Assembly: GCA_966250375.1 (NCBI GenBank)
Contig: CBINHE010000005.1
Location: 1 to 64,000 of the forward strand
DNA: 64,000 nucleotides
Direction: 5' to 3'
From: CAMLDH01 sp966250375
GTDB lineage: Bacteria > Pseudomonadota > Gammaproteobacteria > Burkholderiales > Burkholderiaceae_D
The notes beneath the pieces were generated by a model. It worked only from the letters and a program-made list of their open reading frames with translations. It was not told the DNA's origin and ran no database searches. The position numbers and the translations under genes are program-made. This document shows positions 1 to 9,300 of the stretch, one piece after another (position 1 is the first letter of the stretch; each line of letters begins with the position of its first letter).

Positions 1-53
1 AGGGGAAGGAGTGCGCATCACGCTATCGTCGCCTTAATTTCTGACTTCTGTGT

Positions 54-205
54 AAGGACCCCGAACGCCACATGAACGAGTTTGCGCATCATGGCGTCAA
101 TGATGCGTTTGGGCGGCTTGTCGGAAGCGGCCAGGCGTTCGCGAAAGCGTTTCCTCCAATCGGTTCTGTAGAGCGTGACCATGGCAGGCATGTAAAGCGC
201 CTTGC
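54..205 (-). mobile_element. IS110-family transposase relic, copy 1
   Basis: This 152-bp stretch is nearly identical, without gaps, to 5766-5917. On the minus strand it encodes part of the C-terminal region of an IS110-type transposase (residues resembling ALYMPAMVTLYRTDW, then RERLAASGKPPK, then MMRKLVHVAFGVL). Only this fragment remains: both edges run abruptly into unrelated sequence. It is in the same orientation as the longer copy, so the two form direct repeats around the genes at 0.9-5.7 kb. Confidence 0.75.
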
Positions 206-877
206 TATCGCCTACCGTTTTTCAACTTCGGTGTTTGAGATCCCGAGCCCGTTATAGATGCATCTTTTGTTCAAAGGGTGACGGCAAAGATGAAGGCGCC
301 GGTAAATCTGGATCGATTGAAAAGCAGCGGCATATCTTACGAAAATGTGCCCGCAGCCTCTAATGAACCTGCACAAGCGCCTGTCCCGGATATGGGGGAG
401 CAACTACCACGACAAGATAGCAAGATTTGGCTGCACAACGAAATACGGGCGGCTGGGGTCGCATGCTCACTTGACGCCAACGTCAAATCTGCGACCAAAC
501 ATGCCGCAACGATTATCGGTTCCGTCAAAAATATGGCTTCATGATAAGCAAGCCGTCATAAATCTTTTGACATAAATCTTGTTCACGGCCGCCCTGGGCG
601 CACGATTCCGGCACCGGCAGGCTGGCCGAAATACTGCATGGCATCGCATCCACCAATTCGCCAAAGGACAACATGCAATTGATCGCCAATTATCGGCCCT
701 GAAAAACGGGAAAAGCCTAGAGCGGTTTTCGTATCAGTGTGCGGGTGGTGCGGGTTGATTGACCATGTGCGCGCAGTTCCAGGAACCCGATGCACCTGAC
801 GCCCCACCCTACTTGGCTGGACGGCAAATTCAGTGACACCGGGATATCGGTGTACGCTGCTGACCCACAGTGCCAAG
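206..877. other. gene-poor stretch downstream of IS110 relic
   Basis: I see no supported gene here. Short open frames on both strands (for example an 88-codon plus-strand frame opening with GTG at 278) have no recognisable domain and overlap other frames of equal length. The stretch ends at the stop of the hydrolase gene that reads leftward. Confidence 0.5.
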
Positions 878-1699
878 CTACTGCTTGAGGAACTTGAGCA
901 AGTCGTCGTTCAATTGGTCTTTATGCGTGCTCGGCAAACCGTGCGGTGCGCCCGGGTAGGTTTGCAGGATCGCGTTCTTGACGATCTTGGACGAGCGCTG
1001 GGCCGAGATTGCGATCGGCACAATTTGATCGTCGTCCCCATGAATGATCAAGGTCGGTATGTCGAATTTCTTGAGATCCTCGGTTAAATCCGTTTCGGAG
1101 AACACCTTGATGCAGTCGAATTCCCCCTTGATCGAGCCTTGCATCCCCATCAGCCAAAACGCGTCCCGCAGCCCTTGCGAGACCTGGGCGCCTGGCCGGT
1201 TGGCGCCGTAGAACGGCATGCTGAAATCCTTGAAGAACTGCGAGCGGTCGGTGCTGATGCCAGCACGGATTTGGTCGAAGGCTTGCATCGGCACGCCCTC
1301 GGGATTGGCCGCGGTCTGCAGCATCAGCGGCGTGATCGCACTCACCAGCACTGCTTGGGCGACGCGCCCGGTGCCATGACGGCCGATATAGCGGGCGACT
1401 TCGCCGCCGCCCGTGGAATGGCCGACCAGGATGGCCTCCGTCAGGTCGAGCGTATCGATGAGAGCCGCCAGGTCGTCGGCGTACGTGTCCATGTCGTTGC
1501 CGTCCCAAGTCTGGCTGGAGCGGCCATGGCCGCGCCGGTCGTGGGCGATGGCGCGAAAGCCGCGCTCGCCCAGAAACATCATCTGGTCGTCCCAGGCGTC
1601 GGCGCTCAGCGGCCAGCCATGCGAAAACACAACAGGCCGCCCGGTTCCCCAATCCTTGTAGAAGATATGCGTACCGTCCTTGGTCGTGATCGTGCTCAT
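878..1699 (-). CDS. alpha/beta hydrolase, non-haem chloroperoxidase/esterase type
   Basis: A 273-residue alpha/beta-hydrolase of the cofactor-free haloperoxidase/esterase group. An oxyanion-side HGWP motif lies at residues 27-30, the nucleophile elbow GHSTG has Ser95, the acid is probably in the GDDDQIVP segment near 220, and the catalytic His is in the GAPHGLP segment near 250. Length is normal for the family. It has no signal peptide, so it is probably cytoplasmic. An AAGGAG site lies about seven bases before the ATG, supporting this start. Family members hydrolyse small esters or catalyse perhydrolysis; the true substrate cannot be told. It stands alone, divergent from the flavoprotein gene at 2055. 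Confidence 0.85.
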   Translation of the reverse strand: MSTITTKDGTHIFYKDWGTGRPVVFSHGWPLSADAWDDQMMFLGERGFRAIAHDRRGHGRSSQTWDGNDMDTYADDLAALIDTLDLTEAILVGHSTGGGEVARYIGRHGTGRVAQAVLVSAITPLMLQTAANPEGVPMQAFDQIRAGISTDRSQFFKDFSMPFYGANRPGAQVSQGLRDAFWLMGMQGSIKGEFDCIKVFSETDLTEDLKKFDIPTLIIHGDDDQIVPIAISAQRSSKIVKNAILQTYPGAPHGLPSTHKDQLNDDLLKFLKQ

Positions 1700-2054
1700 G
1701 TCATGCTCCTTCGGTGTTGGCAGAATGGTTGGGGGGCATGCTTGCAGCCAACTTCATACGGTGCACGCCGGAACAAGCCTGAATTTTTACGCTACCTCTT
1801 ATGACCAGCGATTCAAGAGAAAGTCTGGAGGAACGGGCAAACGATGGATTCGATATGAGGAAAATCAAACGAGGCGTACCGCGTTTCCTGTTATCACGGC
1901 GACGAAGCTTGCATGGCTGGCTTACGGAACAAGATCCAAGCGCGCCTATTGACCCGCTGCCGTCGGGCATGGGCGAGTCTGCAGCGTGATCGAACGAATG
2001 ACCGAGCGCAGCACTCTATATTGTTGATGCACATTTCAATGCGGGTGCAGTTCC
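1700..2054. other. divergent intergenic region
   Basis: These 355 bases separate the leftward hydrolase and the rightward flavoprotein gene, so they should hold both promoters. I see no conserved operator, hairpin or convincing small gene; the short open frames on both strands lack ribosome sites and recognisable motifs. Confidence 0.4.
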
Positions 2055-3734
2055 ATGGCTGAAATCGTCTCCCCGGTCCCGCCGTCGCGGGCGGACCAGA
2101 TGTTTCCCACTCTCACGCCGGCGCAGCTTGCCCGGATAAAAGCACATGGGCGTGTGCGTGCCGTTGAGCAAGGCGAGGTGCTGATCGAAGCCGGTCAGCA
2201 GGTTGTACCGTTTATCGTGGTCAGGCGCGGGACCATCGACATCGTTCAACCCGCTGGCGAAGTGGAAACCCCAATCGTCACCCTTGGGCCGGGGCAGTTC
2301 ACCGGCGAGGTCAACATGCTCTCCGGACGGCGCACGCTGGTGCGGATGCGGGCTGGCGAAGCAGGCGAGATTCTCGAAATGGATCGCGAGCAAATGCAGC
2401 GGGTGGTGCAGACCGACAGCGAATTGAGCGAACTCCTGATGCGGGCCTTTATCTTGCGCCGGGTAAGCCTGATTGCGCAGGGGCTCGGCGATGTCGTGTT
2501 TCTCGGCTCGAACTATTGCGCGGGCACGCTGCGCGTGAAGGAATTCCTCTCCCGCAACGGCCATCCGTACCAATACATCGATCTCGACCGCGATGCCGAG
2601 GCGCAGAACCTGCTGGACCGGTTCGCACTCTCGGCCGCGGACGTGCCGGTGCTGATCTGTCGTGGCAACGTGGTGTTGCGCAACCCCAGCAACCAGCAGA
2701 TCGCCGCGTGTCTCGGCTTTAACGAAGCCATCGATCAGACCAAGGTGCATGATGTCGTGATCGTCGGCGCCGGGCCGTCTGGCTTGGCAGCAGCCGTGTA
2801 CGCCGCCTCTGAAGGTCTGGATGTCCTAGTGATCGAATCGCACGCGCCCGGCGGGCAAGCTGGCTCGAGCTCGAAGATCGAAAACTATCTCGGATTTCCC
2901 ACTGGCATCTCGGGCCAGGCGCTAGCGGGACGCGCCGCCACCCAGGCACTGAAGTTCGGCGCCAAGATGGTCATTGCGCAAAGTGCCCGAAAACTCGCCT
3001 GCGAGAAGAGACCGTATGCCATCGAGATCGACGGCGACGTGCGCGTGCCGGCGCGCACTGTGATCATCGCCACCGGCGCCAAGTACCGAAAGCCCTCCCT
3101 CCAGAGCCTGATGAAGTTTGAAGGCGCCGGCGTGTACTACGGCGCCACGTACATGGAGGCGCAGCTGTGCGCAGGGGACGAGATTATCATTGTCGGCGGC
3201 GGCAATTCGGCTGGCCAGGCGGCCGTCTTTCTCGCGCAGACAGCCACTCGCGTGAATGTCCTGGTGCGCTCGGGCGGGCTGGCGCAGAGCATGTCGCGCT
3301 ACCTGATCCGGCGCATCGAAGACAGTCCCAATATTGCCCTCTACACGCACACCGAGGTGATAGCGGTGGAAGGCGGCGATCACCTGGAAACAGTGCGCTG
3401 GCAGAACCGCCAAACCGGTAACAGCGAGACCCGCAACATCCGCCATGTCTTCGTCATGACCGGTGCCGTCCCCAGCACGGGTTGGCTCGACGGCTGCGTC
3501 GCACTCGACGCGAAAGGCTTCATCAAGACCGGGCCCGACCTGACCGAAGAAGAGTTGGCCACCGCGCACTGGCCGCTCGTGCGTGCGCCGCATCTGCTGG
3601 AAACCGGCTTGCCCGGCGTGTTCGCGGTCGGCGACGTGCGTGCCAACAATATCAAGCGGGTGGCGTCCGCCGTCGGCGAAGGCGCGACCGCGGTGGCTTT
3701 CGTGCACCAGGTATTCAATGAAAACCACCGTTGA
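2055..3734 (+). CDS. cyclic nucleotide-binding domain / thioredoxin-reductase-like FAD oxidoreductase
   Basis: A 559-residue three-part protein. Residues about 18-130 resemble a cyclic-nucleotide-binding (Crp-like) sensor domain. Residues 147-225 form a glutaredoxin-like segment (VVFLGSNYCAGTLRVKEFL) with one cysteine, Cys155. Residues 233-559 are a thioredoxin-reductase-like flavoprotein: FAD motif GAGPSG at 238-243, the PGGQA segment near 265, and NAD(P)H motif GGGNSAGQAA at 381-390. At the place where TrxB has its redox Cys-Ala-Thr-Cys this protein reads Gly-Ala-Thr-Tyr (363-366), so the usual disulfide is absent. Electrons may pass to another partner, possibly the fused Grx-like domain. 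It is followed 37 bases on by the DsbA-NhaA fusion and is probably co-transcribed with it. Family assignment is firm; substrate and ligand are unknown. Confidence 0.88.
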   Translation: MAEIVSPVPPSRADQMFPTLTPAQLARIKAHGRVRAVEQGEVLIEAGQQVVPFIVVRRGTIDIVQPAGEVETPIVTLGPGQFTGEVNMLSGRRTLVRMRAGEAGEILEMDREQMQRVVQTDSELSELLMRAFILRRVSLIAQGLGDVVFLGSNYCAGTLRVKEFLSRNGHPYQYIDLDRDAEAQNLLDRFALSAADVPVLICRGNVVLRNPSNQQIAACLGFNEAIDQTKVHDVVIVGAGPSGLAAAVYAASEGLDVLVIESHAPGGQAGSSSKIENYLGFPTGISGQALAGRAATQALKFGAKMVIAQSARKLACEKRPYAIEIDGDVRVPARTVIIATGAKYRKPSLQSLMKFEGAGVYYGATYMEAQLCAGDEIIIVGGGNSAGQAAVFLAQTATRVNVLVRSGGLAQSMSRYLIRRIEDSPNIALYTHTEVIAVEGGDHLETVRWQNRQTGNSETRNIRHVFVMTGAVPSTGWLDGCVALDAKGFIKTGPDLTEEELATAHWPLVRAPHLLETGLPGVFAVGDVRANNIKRVASAVGEGATAVAFVHQVFNENHR

Positions 3735-3771
3735 ATCTACCCCTGTTCTGAATAGGCGAGGCGAATAAGCA

Positions 3772-5652
3772 ATGACGCATGACAGTGCCCCCGCAGCGTT
3801 CAAGCTTCAGCGAGCCGTCGATGCCGGACGAGACCATGTGCGCGGTGGCCATGATCCTGGCGCTGTGACGGTCGTGCTCTACGCCGACTATCTCTGCCCT
3901 TATTGCCGCCGCCTTCGCGGGGTGATCGCTCGGTTGCGCAAGGTGCTAGGCGAACGACTCGCCTATGTATTCCGTCATTTCCCAAACGAGCGTGCGCATC
4001 CCGGCGCGGAATTCATGGCCCGTGCATCGGAGGCAGCCGCGAAACAGGACCGTTTTTGGGAGATGCACGACTGGCTCTATAAGCAGGAACCACCGATTAC
4101 ACAGCAAGAGGTGCTTGCATTCGCGCGTGCGCTCGGACTCGATATGGAGCGCTTCCATCGTGATCTTCATCACGAGGAGGCACGCCGGCATGTCATGGAG
4201 GATGTTGCTGAAGGTCAGCGTAATGGCGTAACGGGAACCCCCACTGTCTTTATCGATGGAATGCGCTACGACGGTGCCTGGGATTTCTATTCGATGCTGG
4301 AGGCACTGGAGCGTCCGATCGCGAGCCGGGTCAAACGTTCGGCACGTGCCTTCGCGAGCCTTCCAGCGTCGGGCGGACTGGTTTTGCTGGTCGCTTCTGC
4401 GGCGGCGCTGTTGTGCGCCAACACGTCGCTTGCGCCCTATTACCGGCTGTTCATCGAGTCTTCTTTCGGCATCGGCCCTTCCGGCCACATGCTGTCGCTA
4501 ACGATCCAAGCGTGGTTTTCCGAAGGACTGCTGGCCATCTTTTTCCTGCTCGTCGGTCTGGAGATTCGCCGCGAGATGACGGTGGGTGTCCTTGCCAACC
4601 GGCGCGCGGCGATTTTGCCGGTCATCGCTGCAATCGGTGGCGTGCTCGCGCCCGCAGCCATCTATCTCGTGCTGAATCCGGGACCAACTGCCGCCGGTTG
4701 GGCGGTGCCGACCGCAACCGATATCGCCTTTACACTCGCTATTCTTGCATTGCTGGGAAATCGAATTCCGTCGGGCCTGCGCGTCTTCGTTGCGGCCCTC
4801 GCGGTTGTTGATGACATTCTTTCCGTGCTGACGCTGGCGATCTTCTATCCGCGCGGGTTCGAGCCGGGCTGGCTGCTTGCCAGCGGAGCCGCCGTCGCAC
4901 TTTTGTTCGCCCTCAACCGCTGGCGCGTCTATGCAGGATGGCCTTATGCGGTCACCGCAGTTGCCCTAGGGCTCTTGCTCCATGCCGCCGGTATTCATGC
5001 CGCCCTTGCAGGTGTGTTGCTGGCCGCTTTCCTGCCGACGCGGCCGGCGCCAGCGGTGGGGCCTTTGCTCGCTCAGGCAGCTACGGCGCTCGCCGAGCTC
5101 GAACATGCGGAGCATGACGCGAAAGAAACGGGAACGGAGCAGCCGCGCATCGACCAGGAGGGAATATGGGATTGGGCAAGCCGTAATCTGTCCGCCGCAA
5201 GCGAGCGACTGTTATCCCCGGCCGATCGCATCGAGCAGGCGGTTGCGCCCTGGAGCGCTTATCTCATCCTGCCGCTCTTCGCGTTTTCAGCGACGGGCGT
5301 GAATCTGGCGGTTGACATCACTTCGCCCGAAGCGCGCTCGATTCTGTCTGGAGTGGTATTGGGGTTGGTCATTGGCAAACCACTGGGAATATTGCTCGCT
5401 TCCTTGCTCGCCATCAAAGCGCGCTTCGCGGTCATGCCAGATGGTGTGACGGTCCGTAACTTCATCGGCGCCGCATGCTTGTGCGGCATTGGATATACGG
5501 TTGCGCTCCTGATGGCTGATCAGGCATTTGCACTGGAGCCGGAGACCGCGGTTGCCAAAATCGGTGTCCTCATCGGTTCAACACTCGCTGCGCTGCTTGG
5601 TGCAATCGTTCTCGCCACCAGCACGCGAAGCCATCCCGTTTCGGCGGCATAG
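3772..5652 (+). CDS. nhaA: DsbA-like thioredoxin domain fused to NhaA Na+/H+ antiporter
   Basis: A 626-residue fusion. The first about 180 residues are a DsbA-type thioredoxin fold with active site Cys42-Pro-Tyr-Cys45 and a cis-proline loop GTPTVFIDG (Pro157). From about residue 196 it is NhaA: the ASGG entry to the first helix, TATDIAFTLA near 314-323, and the paired ion-binding aspartates Asp347-Asp348 in LAVVDDIL. NhaA proteins exchange two external H+ for one internal Na+ across the inner membrane. No cleavable signal is visible before the thioredoxin part, so that domain may sit on the cytoplasmic side, matching the known inward N-terminus of NhaA. The upstream flavoprotein is a plausible redox partner. 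DsbA-NhaA fusions are annotated in other proteobacteria, so the architecture itself is not new. Confidence 0.9.
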   Translation: MTHDSAPAAFKLQRAVDAGRDHVRGGHDPGAVTVVLYADYLCPYCRRLRGVIARLRKVLGERLAYVFRHFPNERAHPGAEFMARASEAAAKQDRFWEMHDWLYKQEPPITQQEVLAFARALGLDMERFHRDLHHEEARRHVMEDVAEGQRNGVTGTPTVFIDGMRYDGAWDFYSMLEALERPIASRVKRSARAFASLPASGGLVLLVASAAALLCANTSLAPYYRLFIESSFGIGPSGHMLSLTIQAWFSEGLLAIFFLLVGLEIRREMTVGVLANRRAAILPVIAAIGGVLAPAAIYLVLNPGPTAAGWAVPTATDIAFTLAILALLGNRIPSGLRVFVAALAVVDDILSVLTLAIFYPRGFEPGWLLASGAAVALLFALNRWRVYAGWPYAVTAVALGLLLHAAGIHAALAGVLLAAFLPTRPAPAVGPLLAQAATALAELEHAEHDAKETGTEQPRIDQEGIWDWASRNLSAASERLLSPADRIEQAVAPWSAYLILPLFAFSATGVNLAVDITSPEARSILSGVVLGLVIGKPLGILLASLLAIKARFAVMPDGVTVRNFIGAACLCGIGYTVALLMADQAFALEPETAVAKIGVLIGSTLAALLGAIVLATSTRSHPVSAA

Positions 5653-5683
5653 CCGCGGATATCACTCGCTGTATTATTACCCT

Positions 5684-5710
5684 TAGAGCGGATTGCAAAT
5701 CACTGTAGGT
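5684..5710. repeat. dispersed repeat, half copy of the 21236 element
   Basis: The sequence agagcggattgcaaatcact and the following gtagg recur at 21236-21260, where they form one end of an inverted-repeat element. Here only one end is present, between the antiporter stop and the IS110 relic. Confidence 0.6.
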
Positions 5711-5723
5711 ACTGTTATTTCCG

Positions 5724-6098
5724 TCAAGTGTGTTGCAACGCCGGGTTAAAAGGCTTTCCTGATTTAAGGACGCCGAACGCCACATGAACGAGTTTGCGCA
5801 TCATGGCGCCAATGAAGAGTTTGGGCGGCTTGCCGGAAGCGGCCAGGCGTTCGCGAAAGCGTTTCCCCCAATCGGTTCTATAGAGCGTGACCATGGCAGG
5901 CATGTAAAGCGCCTTGCGCAAGAAAGCATGAGCAACCTTGGACATGCGCGGCTTGCCTTTGACGCTACTGCCGGACTCATGCTGAGGCGGATCGAGTCCG
6001 GCAAAGGCCGCTGCCTGGCGGGCATTGGCAAAGCGCCCGGGATGCATGCAGAACGCCAGCAGCATCGTGATGGTGCGCCGATTACGGTCACTTGACGC
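5724..6098 (-). pseudogene. IS110-family transposase, 3' remnant (copy 2)
   Basis: The minus strand carries about 120 codons of the C-terminal domain of an IS110/IS1111-type transposase: NRRTITMLLAFCMHPGRF, the helix-hairpin-type FAGLDPPQHESGSS segment, then KVAHAFLRKALYMPAMV and the natural C-terminus ending NPALQHT. The N-terminal DEDD (RuvC-like) catalytic half is missing, so it cannot transpose. The right edge, near 6098, runs into unrelated DNA. A shorter second copy lies at 54-205 on the same strand. Confidence 0.8.
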
Positions 6099-6359
6099 AA
6101 ATTCGTAGGGCGCCCTACTTGGTACGGGTTACGGCCTTGACGATGGCTTGGTGGTGATCCACCGACTGCTTCAGACTGATTGCGAACCTTCAGCTGCGGA
6201 ACGTGAAGGGCCGCACCCGACCCATTGCCGACTCTCGAGTACACACAACTTCACCGGCTGCTATGCGAATAGAACCGCCACTCAAAAACGATCACGACAT
6301 AAGGCTTATCACCCGTTTTGTGGATGTAGTCGTAAACCTGCCTAATAAATCTAGGCGAT
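6099..6359. other. short intergenic region between IS relic and NTPase gene
   Basis: No gene is supported. The minus strand has a short open run ending in residues HHQAIVKAVTRTK followed by a stop near 6117, which could be the tail of another degraded gene, but it is too short to name. A small palindrome, gtagggcgccctac, lies at 6105-6118 and shares its half-site with the repeats near 14906 and 21255. Confidence 0.35.
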
Positions 6360-9300
6360 TCACTTTTCTGTCGGGCGAGAAACGTCAAATACAATGACTT
6401 CAGTTTGAAGTCGCAGTATTTCCGGGAGCCTGTCGTACAACATTGCCTTCATCTTCACGGCAGTGTCTGGTTTCTCCGACATATCGGGCACGGGTGGCGT
6501 TTGTTTATATTCGCTGCCAAACCAGAAAACAAGATAAATTCCGTAGCCATCTGCCCCGTTTGCTGTCGCATATCCTTGCAATTGTGTTTCCGCAGCAGAC
6601 CATACATCTGGATGGAAATGCCGTTTCGCTTCAACCGGTATATTTGCCCCAGCGCCGCTTAGCAGGAGGATATCAACGCGTGTGCCGTCCGCAGATTGAG
6701 CTTCAGGCATTGCAGTAGAAATCTGGTACGGAACGAGTCGATCTTTGAGCCTTTCCAATAGGTGATTTCGGCATTCATTTTCGATCAGTGCTTCTGTTGC
6801 CTTGCCATACTGGTCACGGTTCCAGTATTCCTTCCAAGCTGTCGTGTTGGTCGTATGCAGTTCTGTCTGTAGTCGACGTAATTCTTCTATTGCGATAGCG
6901 AAAAGATCGGCGGCATTGACTGGTGGACCACCAGCCAGCGCTTCGTGGATAGATCGAATGCCTGGATGGATAAACGCCTGATCGCGGCGCAAGCGGGTTT
7001 GTTGGCTCAGAGCATGGCGTAAGCTCGCCTTCCAAGCGTGCAGCTTAGGGTTCTCGATGAGACTTTTGAGCGCCGTAGCTGCTTCAGTTTCTGGAAAGCT
7101 GGAAAGTCGATTGATTGCGCCGTGTACCGCTTGGCTCAAGTTCCAGTTGCCTTCCCTATCGGGGGTACTAACGGAGCCTGCTAATTCGATAATGAAACAG
7201 GCAATGGCTCGATGGTTTTCTGGTGGCTCATTGCTCCCAGGACGTTTAAACTGATTCAGTTGGTTCAATACGTCATTGGCCCGCTTGGCATCAATTGTTT
7301 CCGGCAATGGAGGTTGATGGATGGTCGGTGAGTTCAGGAACTGAAGCTGTTGCCATAATTGGCGAACGTCGTCGGTAATAGGTTCCTTTCCTAGTGCTAC
7401 GCCGCACAGTTTTTCTATGTGTTCCTTACTGGCCACCTTGCTGGCGGCCACAAGCATGGGGCGCAAGATTTTGGCAGTAAGGGAGTCTTGCTCGGTAAGC
7501 AAGCGAGTGAGCGTTACGGAAAGAACCGTTGCTGCGCCCGACTGGCGTGTAAGCGCGTCCATTCCTGACAGCGTCGGGTCTTCCGTTGCAAGCGAAGCTC
7601 GCCAAAAGGCGGTTAGCAGATCAGCCCCTTCTTTAAATTGCGAGCCCAGTCGATTGGCTACCCAGTCTTCCAGCTTTTTCCGTACAGGATTCTCGTGGAT
7701 ACAAGGGCTGCAACGGAGGGTGGCTAAGATGAGAGGGTGAATTGCAGCTTCAGGAATTTCCTCATGCGCTTGTTTCTCAAAGATCCGGGCGAGGCCAGCG
7801 ACCGCTGCGTACTCAGCATAATCAATACTGTTGCAGGCGGAACCGAGTTTGGGAATGTCAAAGTCCTGAATACCCATTGTTGTCCAGTATTCCCACCCGA
7901 GCGATATCGCTTCAGCAATTTCCTGATTGGTATCAGCGACAACTCGCTCCAAGCCCCGTGGAGCAGGTTTTCTAAAATCAGACGGCTGGAAATACAGGCG
8001 CGCAGCTTCGCCTAGAATTGTTAGGTGTTTTTCGTCATGCAGTTCTGGAATAACCGCAGTTAGTTCTTCAATTTTTCGCGCTTGTCTGGATTCTTGTTCT
8101 GCTGCCCGTGCCTGTTTACGAAGATCGGCAGGTCTTTCATATTCAGAATCGACCGTTGTTAGTCGTCGGAGAAGATCAGCATACTCTGGGTGCCCTTCAA
8201 GTAGTTCATAGATTTTCCAGAAAAATGCGGAGTCCGATTGCGCTTGCCTGGCTTTCCCTACTACGATGGATAAGAGGGCTGGGGCAATGTTTTTGACCGT
8301 TCCGGTTTTGACTCTATCCAATAGCATCTGTGTTGCAGTTTCAGATGGATAATGTCCACTGAGTCCGTAGTAGATTTGGTCAGCACCGTGAATGCCTGTT
8401 TCTTCATTCAAGGTAGCTAGTATGGCCTCGAATAGTTCAGACTCTCTGTGTTGGCCCGCTTGCAGCCATCTAGCTACAGCAGACCTTGTTTCTTCATCAA
8501 GATCATTCCTGTGCCGGATGTATTTGCGCGAGTTAACAACCCAGCGCCACAGCTTTTCACCGGTGAGTTCTTGGTCAGAAAGAATGCAGGCAGCGATCAT
8601 TTTATCCAGCAAGCAATCCACTTCTGAGCTATTGAAATGCGATGGGGATGGGCGCCATGTTGTACATGGCGACTCGAAAAGCGCCGGACAAGGATTTTTG
8701 GTCAACGCCTTTTCGAGTGAGAAAAGCCGGCCAATGGTGCTGTCTTCCGGTGTGCGTTCGAAATCGGCAAGAAGTTTCTGTAAGTCAGCCACCGCCAAGT
8801 GCTCGGGATGCAATTCCTTAGCAATTTCTATGCGTAATTCCTCGCGCTCGACTGATGCAGTCTCGCAAGCCAATTCATCAAATAGCTCTCGCAAGGCTGA
8901 TGTTCGGTTTGTGGAGCCATGGATGAAGGCTTCCAGTACCCGTTTGCGTTGCCAACCTGCATGGCTTGGGTCTAGCACAAACTGCTTGAGATAAGGTTGA
9001 AGTACAGAAATCGGCTGACCACTTGCAAGTGATTCGGCAACGGTGAGAAGCAAATGTGACTCTTCCGGCGGGTTCCTCAGTATTTCGATGATGTCCTCGA
9101 TCAATGCTTCATCAACTAGCCCTCCGAGAACCGTGACGCCCTGTTCTGTGGCACGAAAATAGGGATCATCGCGGTCCAGATTGTGCAATAGGGCTCTTCG
9201 GGTGTCGGTGCTGAAGGCAGCAGCATCGCCATAAGTTAACAAGCTGCAAGCATCGATTTCGGCCATTTGCCGCGCACCGGCATGATCGCCTTGCTGCGCG

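Noticed and set aside
278..544. An 88-codon plus-strand frame starting with GTG
   Set aside because: Overlaps other frames of similar size, no family, weak ribosome site; not enough to call a gene.
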